Assembly (NCBI RefSeq): GCF_002259605.1
Contig: NZ_MWWR01000004.1
Coordinates: 1-64,000, forward strand
Source: Pseudoscardovia radai
GTDB taxonomy: Bacteria > Actinomycetota > Actinomycetes > Actinomycetales > Bifidobacteriaceae
Length of the DNA: 64,000 nt
Direction of reading: 5' to 3'
Shown: piece after piece, positions 18,866 to 27,435 of the stretch
How positions within the stretch are numbered: position 1 is the first letter of the stretch
Layout: every line of letters begins with the position of its first letter
Notes under the pieces: generated by a model
The model's database searches: none
What the model saw: only the letters and a program-made list of their open reading frames with translations
Told to the model about the DNA's origin: nothing
Made by a program: the position numbers and the translations under genes

Positions 18866-20103
18866 GCCGCCTCCTTCGGGGTGGGTGTGGTGTCAGCGGG
18901 CGCGGGTGCGGTGTTGGGCGCGGCGGCTGCGTCGTCCGCGGCGTAATCGTCGTCGCTGAGAATCTCCTGGGGAATGTAGCGACCCTCCGCGAGGGTGCGC
19001 CGCACTTCGTCGCGTGCATCGTCGGGAAACACGGCGAGAAAATCGTCGATATTCCCCGACCTCTGCCGCTCCTTCATGCGCGGCATGAGCAGGCCGAGGC
19101 CGCGCATCGCCCGCGCTTTGCGCGCCATCGCCGTGTAGCCTTCGCGGAACGGGCGGATGCTCACGGTGCCGGCGAGGCCGCGACGGAGCGCGTCGAAGAT
19201 GGCGATGCCTTCGTCGTCGAGGTCGCCCAGGTAGAGGAAGCGGTTCGCGGGGCAGCGCAGGTAGGCGGGCAGGGCTTCGGAGAAATGCGATCCGAGGGCC
19301 GTGACCTTGTTGCCGCTGCCGTAGACGATGGAGTCGATGGGCGTGGAGAAGAGAGTGGGGCGAGACTCCAATGAGCTCGCGGGGCGCGAGGAAAGGTAGC
19401 TCCAGAAGCTGAAGAAGGTGTCGCTGTTCTCCACAATAAGCACTGTTTGCGGTGTGGAGTAGCGCAACGAGAAAGCCGGGACCGGCTCCACCGTGCGATA
19501 GACGTTGAGGTCGTCGAGCGTCATGCCGCAGTGTTTGAGCACATCTCTGGCGTTGAAGCGCTCGCCTTGGAACGGCTGCTCGTCGTAACATTTCTCGAAC
19601 TGCCAGATCTCGAAGCAGCGTTCGCGCAGCGAGATGCGGCGTGCGAGGCGGTCGGCGCGGTGCTTGAGGTAATCGCTGAGCTGGAGCACGTAGCGCCGCT
19701 CCGCATGGTAGCGCTCGGGGTGGTTGGAGTAGTAGCTGTGCGAGATGGGTGGAGTCAGACACCACGTGAATTCCTCGCGCTCCTCGCGCTGTGTTTCGGG
19801 CGGGGCGAAGTCGGGGACGGGCTCGCGATACCGGTTGAACAGCGCAGGCGTGCGGCCATTCGTTTTGCTTGTCTTCACCGGATCGAGCTCGCCGTCGCGC
19901 GTCATGCGCTGGATCTCCTCCGCGATGGCCGTGTATTGCGTGGTGCGCAGGTGATTGGAGACACGCTCCATGAGTGGTTCGAGGGAGATGTATGTGTAGC
20001 GCCGGCGGGCGGGGGTGGTAGGCGGTGTGGGTGCGGGCGCGAACGTGCGCGGTGCGGCATCGGTGCCGCGATCGTGCGCTGCGTTCGTGCCTTGGTCCAC
20101 CAT
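18862..20103 (-). CDS. jetD: Wadjet-type Toprim nuclease JetD
   Basis: The product is 413 aa from the ATG at 20103, chosen because GGAGG lies four bases upstream. After a Pro/Thr-rich leader of about 35 residues there are winged-helix segments (PLMERVSNHLRTTQYTAIAEEIQRM). The C-terminal half is a Toprim/TopoVI-A-like fold with TVLIVENSDTFFSF, whose Glu is a candidate metal ligand, and FLYLGDLDDEGIAIFDAL (about 288-305), whose DxDxE-type acidic cluster is the other. JetD cleaves DNA loaded by JetABC. It is the first gene of the operon, and the order D-A-B-C differs from the A-B-C-D order of type I loci. A -10-like TACAAT (reverse complement of 20151-20156) lies about 50 bp upstream without a clear -35. 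Confidence 0.87.
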   Translation of the reverse strand: MVDQGTNAAHDRGTDAAPRTFAPAPTPPTTPARRRYTYISLEPLMERVSNHLRTTQYTAIAEEIQRMTRDGELDPVKTSKTNGRTPALFNRYREPVPDFAPPETQREEREEFTWCLTPPISHSYYSNHPERYHAERRYVLQLSDYLKHRADRLARRISLRERCFEIWQFEKCYDEQPFQGERFNARDVLKHCGMTLDDLNVYRTVEPVPAFSLRYSTPQTVLIVENSDTFFSFWSYLSSRPASSLESRPTLFSTPIDSIVYGSGNKVTALGSHFSEALPAYLRCPANRFLYLGDLDDEGIAIFDALRRGLAGTVSIRPFREGYTAMARKARAMRGLGLLMPRMKERQRSGNIDDFLAVFPDDARDEVRRTLAEGRYIPQEILSDDDYAADDAAAAPNTAPAPADTTPTPKEAA

Positions 20104-20198
20104 GGTTCCTCCGTCCCCGATATCAGCCCCTGTGCTTCGGTATCCCACCCATTGTATCGTCGCCATGCCTCAAGTCCCCGACGCACCGTGCATTCGAG

Positions 20199-20644
20199 AA
20201 CAGTGGTGCGGTTTGCGGACATTTTCGGGGATTTTGGCCTGAAAATCGTGGATTTTTGCCCGAATCCCGTACCACTGTTTCTGGGGAGAGCGCGGGGACG
20301 CGGGATTGCGACGCTGATTCGGTCTGATTCCCGCTTGTTCTCGCCTAGCGGAACCAACGGTAGCTCTCGCTGGCACTGGGGCGACCAGTGAGGGGCACTG
20401 TTGGCGGGGGAGCTTAGTGTTTGCAACGATGGGTTGGCCAACGGTGGCTCTCGCTGGCACTGGGGTGACCAGTGAGAGGTACTGTTCCGGTGGAAGCCCA
20501 GCATTTCCAATGGCATCCGGATTGACGGTGGCTCTCGCTGGCACTGGGACAACCAGTGAGGCCGACTGTTGGCGATCCGGCATGGACGTCCGTGGATGGA
20601 ACGGGCGTGAAATCGGTCCTATGCCTGGAACCCGCGCCACTGAT
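20199..20644. repeat. Modular palindromic repeat locus C (short + hairpin array, variant ends)
   Basis: Short unit 20199-20279 has ends of the second subtype (AACAGTGGTGCGG rather than AACAATGTGATGG). A 74-bp linker follows, then three 51-bp hairpins at 20354, 20438 and 20522, a tail ending AAATCGGTCC near 20619, and a degenerate end at 20622-20644. The order end-linker-hairpins-tail-end is the same as in loci F and G. It lies directly upstream of the jetD promoter region. Confidence 0.85.
20354..20572. repeat. 84-bp-period hairpin array, three copies
   Basis: Three 51-bp imperfect palindromes occupy 20354-20404, 20438-20488 and 20522-20572. Arms read CCAACGGTGGCTCTCGCTGG against CCAGTGAGAGG...CTGTTGG. 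The two intervals are both 33 bp, so the period is exactly 84. The second interval shares AAGCCCAGCATTT with the first interval of the array at 41139. Confidence 0.9.
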
Positions 20645-20692
20645 ATTGGGGATGCGAGAGAATGGAGGCGTTGGTTCTAGCGACGTCGGTGA

Positions 20693-21050
20693 GGAGGCGG
20701 TATAGGCGAAACCAGGAAGTCATACGATTACGAGACGCGGCTTGCCGTGGCCAAGGCACATGTCGACGACGGAGTGCCTGTGCAGGAGGTCATGCGGCGT
20801 TTCGATATTCCGGGTGCGTCGTCGGTGAAACGATGGTCTCGTCTGTACCGTGAGGGTGGCGCGGAAGCGCTCAAACCCGGGCGGCGCGGACGTCCGCGGG
20901 GTTGTGCAACCGGCCCAAGCCGGAGCCGACGCGTTTGCAACGACTGCAGGAGGAGAACGAGTTTTTGCGCGCGAAGCTTGCGCTCTTGGAGACGCTTCGG
21001 GATATGCGTGCCCAGGGGTCTCGTGGTGCGAGCGACGCGAAGCGGTGAAT
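20693..21050 (+). pseudogene. IS3-family transposase OrfA relic
   Basis: GGAGG at 20693-20697 precedes ATA (20702-20704) where a start codon would be expected. The frame reads GETRKSYDYETRLAVAKAHVDDG, then VMRRFDIPGASSVKRWSRLYREGG and GRRGRPRG. This is the helix-turn-helix part of IS3/IS150-type OrfA. A frameshift near 20905 moves the rest (PKPEPTRLQRLQEENEFLRA, a leucine-zipper segment) into another frame. The zipper frame reaches a TGA at about 21048, inside the long-core repeat that begins near 21025. No OrfB or terminal inverted repeats were found. It has a lost start, a frameshift and a missing 3' half, so it is dead. Confidence 0.8.
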
Positions 21051-21440
21051 CGGGGGCTCCGATGGGGCGTTCGATATGCCGCAGAGGGCTATTTCGCGGT
21101 TTGTGGGGTCGTTTTCGAGGGGTGCCCGAGTAGGGAGTGTCCGGAAACGTTGCAATTGCGTCGGCGGTCTGCCGCTCGGGACCCCACAAACCGCGCAATA
21201 GGCGTTCGATGCCCCGCTTGCGGTGGAGGCGGGGTGGCCGGATCGGGTCAGACCACCGCGGACGTCAGTGGTCGCCCGTCCGAATCAATCCCCGTGTCTG
21301 CAACCCGTACCAGCGTTATCGATTCTGGAACAGTGGTACGGCTTGCGGACATTTTCGGGGGATTGCGGCCCCAGAATCGTGTCTTTCTGTCCGGAACACG
21401 TGCCAGTGTTGGGAAATCTGGAACAGTGGTACGTGCGGGC
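21025..21440. repeat. Modular palindromic repeat locus D (partial long + short, variant ends)
   Basis: A long core without its left end starts at 21025 against the IS3 relic. Its 16-bp stem is at 21095-21110 and 21180-21195 (CGCGGTTTGTGGGGTC). End 21295-21317, 11-bp spacer, short unit 21329-21410, 11-bp spacer, then a degenerate end at 21422-21440. The ends here are the GTACCA subtype shared with loci C and E. No gene is visible between here and 21541. Confidence 0.85.
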
Positions 21441-21540
21441 ACGCTGGCTAGATGTAACGAAACGTAATCCGGCTGCCGAATCTGCTCAATGGGACTTGTC
21501 GGAATCCTTCCAGCGATAATGCGCGGTCTCGAAGAACTCA

Positions 21541-22110
21541 TCAAAATCCAATCTTCCATTCGATACCCATTCCCTTCTCGATGGATTGCGCGGCAGAGTG
21601 GAGTATCTGTTCAAGGTAGGCATCCGGATCGGAGTAGGTATCCTTCGTCTCGGCATAATCGTTGAGCAATCCGATGAGCCGTTCCACCGCTTGCGGCGTA
21701 CGCCTTATCTCGATGAAGTTACGGGAGTAGCCCGAGGCGACCTCTTCAGCGTCATCCATCATGCTCGGCTCGATGCTCGACTGGATAAAGTCCGTTGCGA
21801 CTCCCGCACGCCACAGTGTGTATACCGCTTGCGCTATCGCCCGCCCGCTGACCGCGGACCCATTGCGCGCGACCGGCTTCCTCCCGTCATCCTCGCACAG
21901 TGCATCAATGGTGACGTCCAGTGCCTTGGCAATTCTTGCCGCTGATTTGAGACCAGGCATCTTGCGGCCATTCACGTAATCGCTGATTGCCGTTTGCCCG
22001 ATTCCAGAAGCTGCCGCCAGACGTTTTTGAGTCCACCCACGGCTCTCCATCACCCTGCGGATGCAATCCCCCACAACACCGGCGTTGATATCGTCCACTT
22101 GTTCGCACAC
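21541..22110 (-). CDS. XRE-family transcriptional regulator
   Basis: The product is 189 aa. A helix-turn-helix covers about residues 12-65 (RRVMESRGWTQKRLAAASGIGQTAISDYVNGRKMPGLKSAARIAKAL). A C-terminal domain of about 110 residues shows no enzymatic motif. The GTG at 22110 is the assigned start; only a weak GAG lies upstream, so an internal start cannot be ruled out. It is divergent from the DUF4417-toxin operon and the 220-bp gap between them is the likely control region. It resembles regulators of mobile elements or toxin modules. Control of the neighbouring operon is inference. Confidence 0.85.
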   Translation of the reverse strand: MCEQVDDINAGVVGDCIRRVMESRGWTQKRLAAASGIGQTAISDYVNGRKMPGLKSAARIAKALDVTIDALCEDDGRKPVARNGSAVSGRAIAQAVYTLWRAGVATDFIQSSIEPSMMDDAEEVASGYSRNFIEIRRTPQAVERLIGLLNDYAETKDTYSDPDAYLEQILHSAAQSIEKGMGIEWKIGF

Positions 22111-22333
22111 TCTTTTGCGAAGAGCATATAACTATCCCGTGTACCACATATGAGAATCATCACCACAAGGACGAACCGCAACGGCCGTTTTGGCGAAGAA
22201 CATCGCATTGACGCATGCGGGCGCCCACAGGCGCAGAACCTGCGACATACCACCGGTCCAGCCCTTGGGAAACCCTTGGCGAAATCCCTAGCCTGTGCTC
22301 CGACAAACGAAAACGTCTCGAAAGGAGCGGCAT

Positions 22334-23029
22334 ATGGAAAAACCAGCGAACAACACAGCACAACACAGGAAACCCATCCATGAACGCGACGTGTTCCATC
22401 TGTGGATGCTTGCCGACCGGCATTATGCCGGGCGCTGGGAGATGCCCATCGTCAAGGCATCGCGCGCTGAGCCGACCGGACTGGTTCCGTTCACCCTCGC
22501 CATGCGGCGCGATTGCACGGCGTTCGACTGCCATGTCCACTTCCATGAGGACGACTACCGGTTCGAAAGGCTGTGGAGGAATCCGCAACGGTACGTGCGG
22601 CGGCTGAAACAGTTCAAGGGCGTCATCATGCCCGAATACTCCACATGCATCGACTTTCCCAAGCCTCTGAAAATGTGGAACAGCTACAGGAACCACCTCC
22701 TTGCAGCATGGCTCCAGGAGCAGGGCATCGACGTGATTCCCTGCGCCCGCTACCAGCCCGGATGCCCGTGGCTCCTCGGCGGAATTCCACGCCGCTCCAC
22801 CATCGCCATCTGCGGGCGCGGCCTCATGAAGGACCCTGCGGAGCGCCGAAGGTTCCTGCGTGACGTGAGAGCCACCGTCGACAGACTCGAACCCACGTTC
22901 ATCGTCTATTACGGATCGCTGCCGCAGACCGCCATGGCTTACCCGATTTCCCTGGGCATCCCCGTGCGCGCGTACCCGCCGTGCAGCCGAGGAGTGCTGG
23001 ATTGGAGGAACGGCTATGGGCAGTGGTAG
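22334..23029 (+). CDS. DUF4417 domain-containing protein
   Basis: The product is 231 aa from the ATG at 22334 (AAAGGAG six bases upstream). The domain fills most of the protein: VPFTLAMRRDCTAFDCHVHFHEDDYRFERLW, then GVIMPEYSTCIDFPKPLKMWNSYRN, DVIPCARY and STIAICGRG. These acidic, aromatic and Cys positions are typical of DUF4417, a family of unknown function found mostly in phages and integrative elements. Its 3' end overlaps the next gene by 14 bp. Lower GC than the surrounding genes supports acquisition. Confidence 0.8.
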   Translation: MEKPANNTAQHRKPIHERDVFHLWMLADRHYAGRWEMPIVKASRAEPTGLVPFTLAMRRDCTAFDCHVHFHEDDYRFERLWRNPQRYVRRLKQFKGVIMPEYSTCIDFPKPLKMWNSYRNHLLAAWLQEQGIDVIPCARYQPGCPWLLGGIPRRSTIAICGRGLMKDPAERRRFLRDVRATVDRLEPTFIVYYGSLPQTAMAYPISLGIPVRAYPPCSRGVLDWRNGYGQW

Positions 23030-23489
23030 CAGCAGGCGCAACACCGGGCACACCGCAGGCTCTCAGGATGACGGATACCGGAAGGTCTACGGGTTCCCGG
23101 TCAAAATACACGCAGGGCAGCAAGGCAAACACATCCCTGGGCACAAGAACTACATACCGGGACGAAGCATCCTCAACGGAGGTCTAAGCCGTGCAAGGGA
23201 GCTCCTTGACCAATATGCGGGAACGGGCGAGCTCATCACCCCCAACAAGGAGCGTGTTGACTTTCACCAAGTCATAGGAAAATTCAAATCTCCGAAGTTG
23301 TCTGATGGCTCCGGCCTCGACACTACAATCGGCATTATCAACTATGGTTCCAGCGGAGCACACATCGTCCCCGCGACGCCTCCAGAAGCTCCCCACGATA
23401 GCAATCTGTCAGAAACGCGAAGCTGTGGGAGCTACAACAATATGAGAAAAGAAAACGGAGGGCATCATGACGACGAGGATTCTCGATGA
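23016..23489 (+). CDS. Small protein with polymorphic toxin type 50 (Ntox50) domain
   Basis: The product is 157 aa; GGAGG lies seven bases before the ATG, inside the end of the DUF4417 gene. A Gly/Ser/Arg-rich N-terminus of about 25 residues leads into QGKHIPGHKNYIPGRSIL, ELLDQYAGTGELI, NKERVDFHQVIGKF, TTIGIINYGSSGAHIVPATP. These conserved blocks and their order match the Ntox50 family, a predicted nuclease-type toxin with conserved His, Glu, Arg and Asp. No secretion domain or signal peptide is attached, so this is a stand-alone or phage-type toxin, not a long exported one. The last 23 bp overlap the next start. Confidence 0.75.
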   Translation: MGSGSSRRNTGHTAGSQDDGYRKVYGFPVKIHAGQQGKHIPGHKNYIPGRSILNGGLSRARELLDQYAGTGELITPNKERVDFHQVIGKFKSPKLSDGSGLDTTIGIINYGSSGAHIVPATPPEAPHDSNLSETRSCGSYNNMRKENGGHHDDEDSR

Positions 23490-23844
23490 GATCATCGACG
23501 AACTTGGGGCCTATGCCTGCCTGGCACCTCACGCGACGTACCGAATCGTTTTCGCCGAAGGAGACCGATACGAATCCGACGAAGCGACGGAGGGCGAAGA
23601 TGACAATGGCGAGGAATTTGACATTGGTGAGGAAGGATACGAGGACTGGCCGGAGATGTATTACCGCATCTCATCGATTCTTAACGATGGCCCGAATCAT
23701 AATCCGAACTACCGTTATCTCTCCATCTCCCGCCGCCACATGCCTTCGGAAGTGACAAGCGACGGACACCTGCTCTACTCGGCGGAGAAAGGCCTCTTCC
23801 TGGATCACGGCCGGATTCTCGATACGCCCCGCATCGACCTCTGA
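23467..23844 (+). CDS. Acidic small protein, candidate immunity protein for the Ntox50 toxin
   Basis: The product is 125 aa, strongly acidic (DEATEGEDDNGEEFDIGEEGYEDW), with no signal peptide or transmembrane helix. GGAGG lies five bases before the ATG. It overlaps the toxin gene and is the last gene before a strong terminator. I do not recognise the family. Acidic charge, size and coupling are what one expects of an immunity partner, but the pairing is inferred from context only. Confidence 0.6.
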   Translation: MTTRILDEIIDELGAYACLAPHATYRIVFAEGDRYESDEATEGEDDNGEEFDIGEEGYEDWPEMYYRISSILNDGPNHNPNYRYLSISRRHMPSEVTSDGHLLYSAEKGLFLDHGRILDTPRIDL

Positions 23845-23863
23845 CAGACCCCCACGGACACCG

Positions 23864-23886
23864 CGTCCGAAAGCCGTACCAGTGTT
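23864..23886. repeat. Solo repeat end (locus E)
   Basis: A single 23-bp end of the GTACCA subtype (CCGTACCAGTGTT at its right side) sits 20 bp after the stop of the acidic protein and before the terminator. No paired end lies nearby. Confidence 0.7.
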
Positions 23887-23904
23887 GCTTCTGGGGAGGG
23901 CGGG

Positions 23905-23956
23905 GCGCCGGAGCGCTGGAACTCTAAGAGTTCCGGAACCCCGGCGCTTTTCCTTT
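23905..23956 (+). terminator. Rho-independent terminator of the DUF4417-toxin operon
   Basis: Inner perfect stem GGAACTCT/AGAGTTCC (23918-23925, 23927-23934) and outer GCGCCGG/CCGGCGC are followed by TTTTCCTTTCC. It lies between convergent genes and ends three bases before the stop codon of the ATPase gene. Confidence 0.85.
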
Positions 23957-23958
23957 CC

Positions 23959-26900
23959 TTACTCCTCGTCGAAGCCGCTGGCGGTGAAGCCGAGGGTTTC
24001 GGCGCTGCTGGAGATGCGCTGCACGATGCTCGGGTCGAAGCCGTCGGGCTGGGTGGCCTGGAGGTCGAGGCGCAGCTCCATCTTGGCGTGGCTGAACCTG
24101 AGCTGGTCGATGATCATCTCGTTGATCTTGGCGATTTGTCGATTGTACTGGTCCGGGTCGAGAACGACGCTGCCGTAGAAGCGCGTCTGCTTCGGTTCGG
24201 GCGCGGGGCCAGGCACGGAGGGCGCAGGCGAAACAGGTGCAGGCCCGGGAACCGCCGGCGTCGCAGGAGTGTCCGCCGGGCTCGGCGCCGCCGCCCGCGT
24301 CCGCGCCTGCGTCCGCGCGCGCGACGCCTCCGCCGCCTCCCCGGTCACGATGAGCGTGGAATCCGTGATCTGCGCCAACTGGTCTTCGCCCTGCATGGTC
24401 AGCCCGGTGAATTCCCCGAGCGACTCGTCATACCCGGTGGCCAGCGCATATGGATGCGCGCCGTTCTGCACGTTCTGCGGCATCTGCTGCAGCGCGAAAT
24501 CCAGCACGCCGCGGTTGCGCAGCCTTGGCAGATACGCGTACTGCGTCATGTACTCCCACAGCGCCCCGACGCTCAGCGAACCTTTCTCATCGAACATCCC
24601 GCGCAGATAGCTGTCGATGTCGGCGCACAGGATGCCGGGGGCGATGCCGCCCAGCAGTTGGTCCTCGCGCTGCAGGCGCGCCCCGGTCCGCTCGGCCAGT
24701 TCGCTCAGACTATCGCCGGCGGTCACCTTGGAATGCTGGAGCACGGGCTCCTTCTTGGGATCATCGGTTGCCAGGTAGAAGCTCCAGATATACGATTCCG
24801 CCAGCCTCTTGCCCAGCTGGGTCCTGTACATGGTCAGCTTCTCGTCGGCCTGGGCCACCTGCGTCGGCTGGAGGTTCAGCTGCTTGGCGCGGTTGCAGAT
24901 ATCCTTCCACGCCAGGTAGGAGCAGGCGGTGTCGAAGGCGAGCTCCATCTGCGTGTTGTCGGGCGCGAGGAACGCCAGCATATTGCGGTTCGTCCGCTGG
25001 GAGTTCCCGCGATGCTTGGTGGCGTCTTCCATAAAGCGCACGGTCTCGCTGTCGGTTTCAGCGGTCGTGCCCCTCGTGACCGTGTACTGCGGGTACAGGA
25101 TGACGAGCGTCGCCTCATCCACATCCGGAATCTCGGATGTGTCTTTCGGCGCCAGGCAGACGCGCTCGAACAGCCTCTTGTCGGGGGAGCCGGGTCGGTC
25201 CGCGCCATTCGCCTTCATGAACTCCGTGATGGTGTTGTAGACGGAGGTCGGGTCTTCCTTCAGCTGGCGGATGATATCCTGCGCCGTCTTGTTGATGGAC
25301 GGCTGGGTGTCATAACGGTAGCGACCATCGGTGTCGTACAGATACGTGGATTCGCGCTCCAGCGTGTTCAGCGCTTGGCCGAAGTTCCCGGCATTGTCTC
25401 CGGGCACGGCGGTGCCCAGGTTGATGTCGAGCTTCGTGCGTCCCACGTTCTTGAGCCCCTGGAGCGGAGCCGTGCCCATGAAGATGGTGCGTGCGAGGCG
25501 CTCGGCCACATGGCGCTGACCGAATGCGGGCACGGTCTTGTCGGTGACGGTGGCCGTGGCGTGGTCGCCGGCGATGTCGGCGTCGATGATCGGCCGCCAG
25601 TTCTCCGGTAGGTACTGCATGAGCTTGGTGCTTACGCTATCCGTCTCCAGCGGCATGTTTCCCGGCATGATAAGCGGGCTGGCGTCGTCGGAGATCCACA
25701 GCTCGTGCACCATGGTGGCGATGAGCGACAGCACGCCGCGTGTGCGCTGGAACCTCGGCAGGCTCGACCAGCTCTCGTAGATTGTGTCGAGCAGCTCCGG
25801 ATGCAGCGGATACGACATCTCGATGCGCTGGCGGTAGTTGAGGTCCTGCGTTTTCGGAGGGAAGAAGGTGGCGTTCTTCTTGTAGAAAGCCGCGAAAGCC
25901 CCGGCCGTGACGGCCGGCTGGTCATCCATGCCCTGCTGCGGCGGGTTGAACAGCCTTGTGCGTACGATTTCGAAGGATTCATCCTGAGTGGAGGGCTTCC
26001 ACTGGTAGGCCTCGCGGCTGATGACGTTCTTCAGGGCGCTGAGCGCGGCCTTGCCGTTATCTCCGCCCACCTCGATGCTTTCCGCGTCGGAGGCGCCGTC
26101 CTTCCCGTTCTCCGAGGCGGGGATGGACACCACGAGCATGCAGTTCGGGGTGGCGGAGACCGCCTCAGCCAGGGCCTGCGCGAAGGCGAACTGCGTGTCG
26201 AAGCTGCCGGCAGGCAGGTCGTCGCGCCCAACGAGCTGCCTGGCGTAGGCCACCCATTCGTCGATGAGGATCAGACACGGGCTGTAGTCGGCGAGCAGGT
26301 CGCGCAGCTTGGCGCCGGGGTTGGTGCCCTTCGCATCGTCCTCCGCCACGTAGTCGAAGGCTTCGCGGCCGCCGAGCTGCCAGGCGATCTCACCCCAGAT
26401 GGTGTTGACCTGCGTGCCGTCGTCTTTGGTCTCGGGTGAGGCGGGGTGCAGGTTGGTGCCCACGATGGCCACACGATGCACGCTGCCGGGCTTCCACGGG
26501 GTTGCCAGATGCGCGTTCTGCACGACCTCCTGCACCCTCAGCGGCAGCGCGGCCGGATCTGTGCTGCCAAAAAGATGGTAGAGGGCGAGCAGCGAATGCG
26601 TTTTGCCACCGCCGAAATTCGTCTGCAGGTTCACCACCGGGGAACCGGTCTGGCCCGAAAGGCGCTGGCACGCGCGGGTGAGGAGGTCCTTGAGGCCTTC
26701 CGTCATATAGGTGCCGGCGAAGAACTTCTGCGGGTCGCCATAGGGGTTGCCGGCGTGGCGGGCCTCGTGGCTGACGGCCACCGTGTAGAGATCCGCCGCG
26801 AATTCGCTGGCGTCGAAGGTGCCGGTCGCCACATCATCCTTCGGCGTGATGACCTCGCGCCACGGCTTGATGGCGCCGCTGGGGTCGAGCGCCAGGGCCT

Positions 26901-27378
26901 TGCGGCGGCTGATGGCTCGGGAGTGCTCGTTGCGTACGGTACGCTCAAGGTCATCGTAAATGGTCTGGACGCTGGCGGCGGAATCCGGGGAATCCACGGC
27001 GTTGAGCAGCAGAACCATGGTTTGCAGGGCCCGGAGGGTTTCGACCGTGCTGAAGCTCTCCTCTCCGGAGCCGGTGGTGTTCCCGCTGTGCATGGCTTTG
27101 TTGCGCACGCCAATGAGTTCGCTGGCCCAGGCCTCTTGTGTCTGGGTGATTTTTCCCTCGTAGTACTTCCAATGACGATAGATGGATGTCAGCTGGTAGT
27201 GGATGTCATCCTTGCGAACCTCATAGGGGCGCTTGTTGTCTTGGATGCGTTCCTGTTCCCATGTGCGATCCCAATCAGGGCCGTTCGCTTTGGTTTCCGC
27301 TTCGTCGACAACGTCGTAAAGCCCCTCTTCCAGGTAATCCAATGCCTTCATAATCCGGTCTCTGTTCGTGATGGCCAT
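23959..27378 (-). CDS. DUF499-type ATPase with N-terminal Swt1/HEPN-like domain (Hma-like defence ATPase)
   Basis: The product is 1139 aa from the ATG at 27378 (GAAGGGA upstream). The N-terminal ~130 residues resemble a Swt1-type HEPN domain with RNKAMH (about 91-96), an Rx4H arrangement. The AAA-like core has Walker A NFGGGKTHSLLALYHLFG (about 252-269) and Walker B CLILIDEWVAYARQL (about 365-379). A Pro/Ala linker (about 1030-1065) leads to a C-terminal domain starting YGSVVLDPDQYNRQI. DUF499 ATPases accompany DUF1156 methyltransferases and SNF2 helicases in predicted defence loci and have BREX PglY-like relatives. It is the last gene of the cluster, 57 bp behind the methyltransferase with a GC hairpin between them. 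Confidence 0.85.
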   Translation of the reverse strand: MAITNRDRIMKALDYLEEGLYDVVDEAETKANGPDWDRTWEQERIQDNKRPYEVRKDDIHYQLTSIYRHWKYYEGKITQTQEAWASELIGVRNKAMHSGNTTGSGEESFSTVETLRALQTMVLLLNAVDSPDSAASVQTIYDDLERTVRNEHSRAISRRKALALDPSGAIKPWREVITPKDDVATGTFDASEFAADLYTVAVSHEARHAGNPYGDPQKFFAGTYMTEGLKDLLTRACQRLSGQTGSPVVNLQTNFGGGKTHSLLALYHLFGSTDPAALPLRVQEVVQNAHLATPWKPGSVHRVAIVGTNLHPASPETKDDGTQVNTIWGEIAWQLGGREAFDYVAEDDAKGTNPGAKLRDLLADYSPCLILIDEWVAYARQLVGRDDLPAGSFDTQFAFAQALAEAVSATPNCMLVVSIPASENGKDGASDAESIEVGGDNGKAALSALKNVISREAYQWKPSTQDESFEIVRTRLFNPPQQGMDDQPAVTAGAFAAFYKKNATFFPPKTQDLNYRQRIEMSYPLHPELLDTIYESWSSLPRFQRTRGVLSLIATMVHELWISDDASPLIMPGNMPLETDSVSTKLMQYLPENWRPIIDADIAGDHATATVTDKTVPAFGQRHVAERLARTIFMGTAPLQGLKNVGRTKLDINLGTAVPGDNAGNFGQALNTLERESTYLYDTDGRYRYDTQPSINKTAQDIIRQLKEDPTSVYNTITEFMKANGADRPGSPDKRLFERVCLAPKDTSEIPDVDEATLVILYPQYTVTRGTTAETDSETVRFMEDATKHRGNSQRTNRNMLAFLAPDNTQMELAFDTACSYLAWKDICNRAKQLNLQPTQVAQADEKLTMYRTQLGKRLAESYIWSFYLATDDPKKEPVLQHSKVTAGDSLSELAERTGARLQREDQLLGGIAPGILCADIDSYLRGMFDEKGSLSVGALWEYMTQYAYLPRLRNRGVLDFALQQMPQNVQNGAHPYALATGYDESLGEFTGLTMQGEDQLAQITDSTLIVTGEAAEASRARTQARTRAAAPSPADTPATPAVPGPAPVSPAPSVPGPAPEPKQTRFYGSVVLDPDQYNRQIAKINEMIIDQLRFSHAKMELRLDLQATQPDGFDPSIVQRISSSAETLGFTASGFDEE

Positions 27379-27406
27379 GATTATTCCCTTCTATCTATTA
27401 ACCACC

Positions 27407-27430
27407 CCCGCGCGCATCGCTGCGCGCGGG
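27407..27430 (-). terminator. GC hairpin between methyltransferase and ATPase genes
   Basis: Arms CCCGCGCGC (27407-27415) and GCGCGCGGG (27422-27430) have a 6-nt loop. There is no U-tract, so it may be an attenuator or mRNA-processing stem and not a full stop. Confidence 0.4.
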
Positions 27431-27435
27431 AATTA

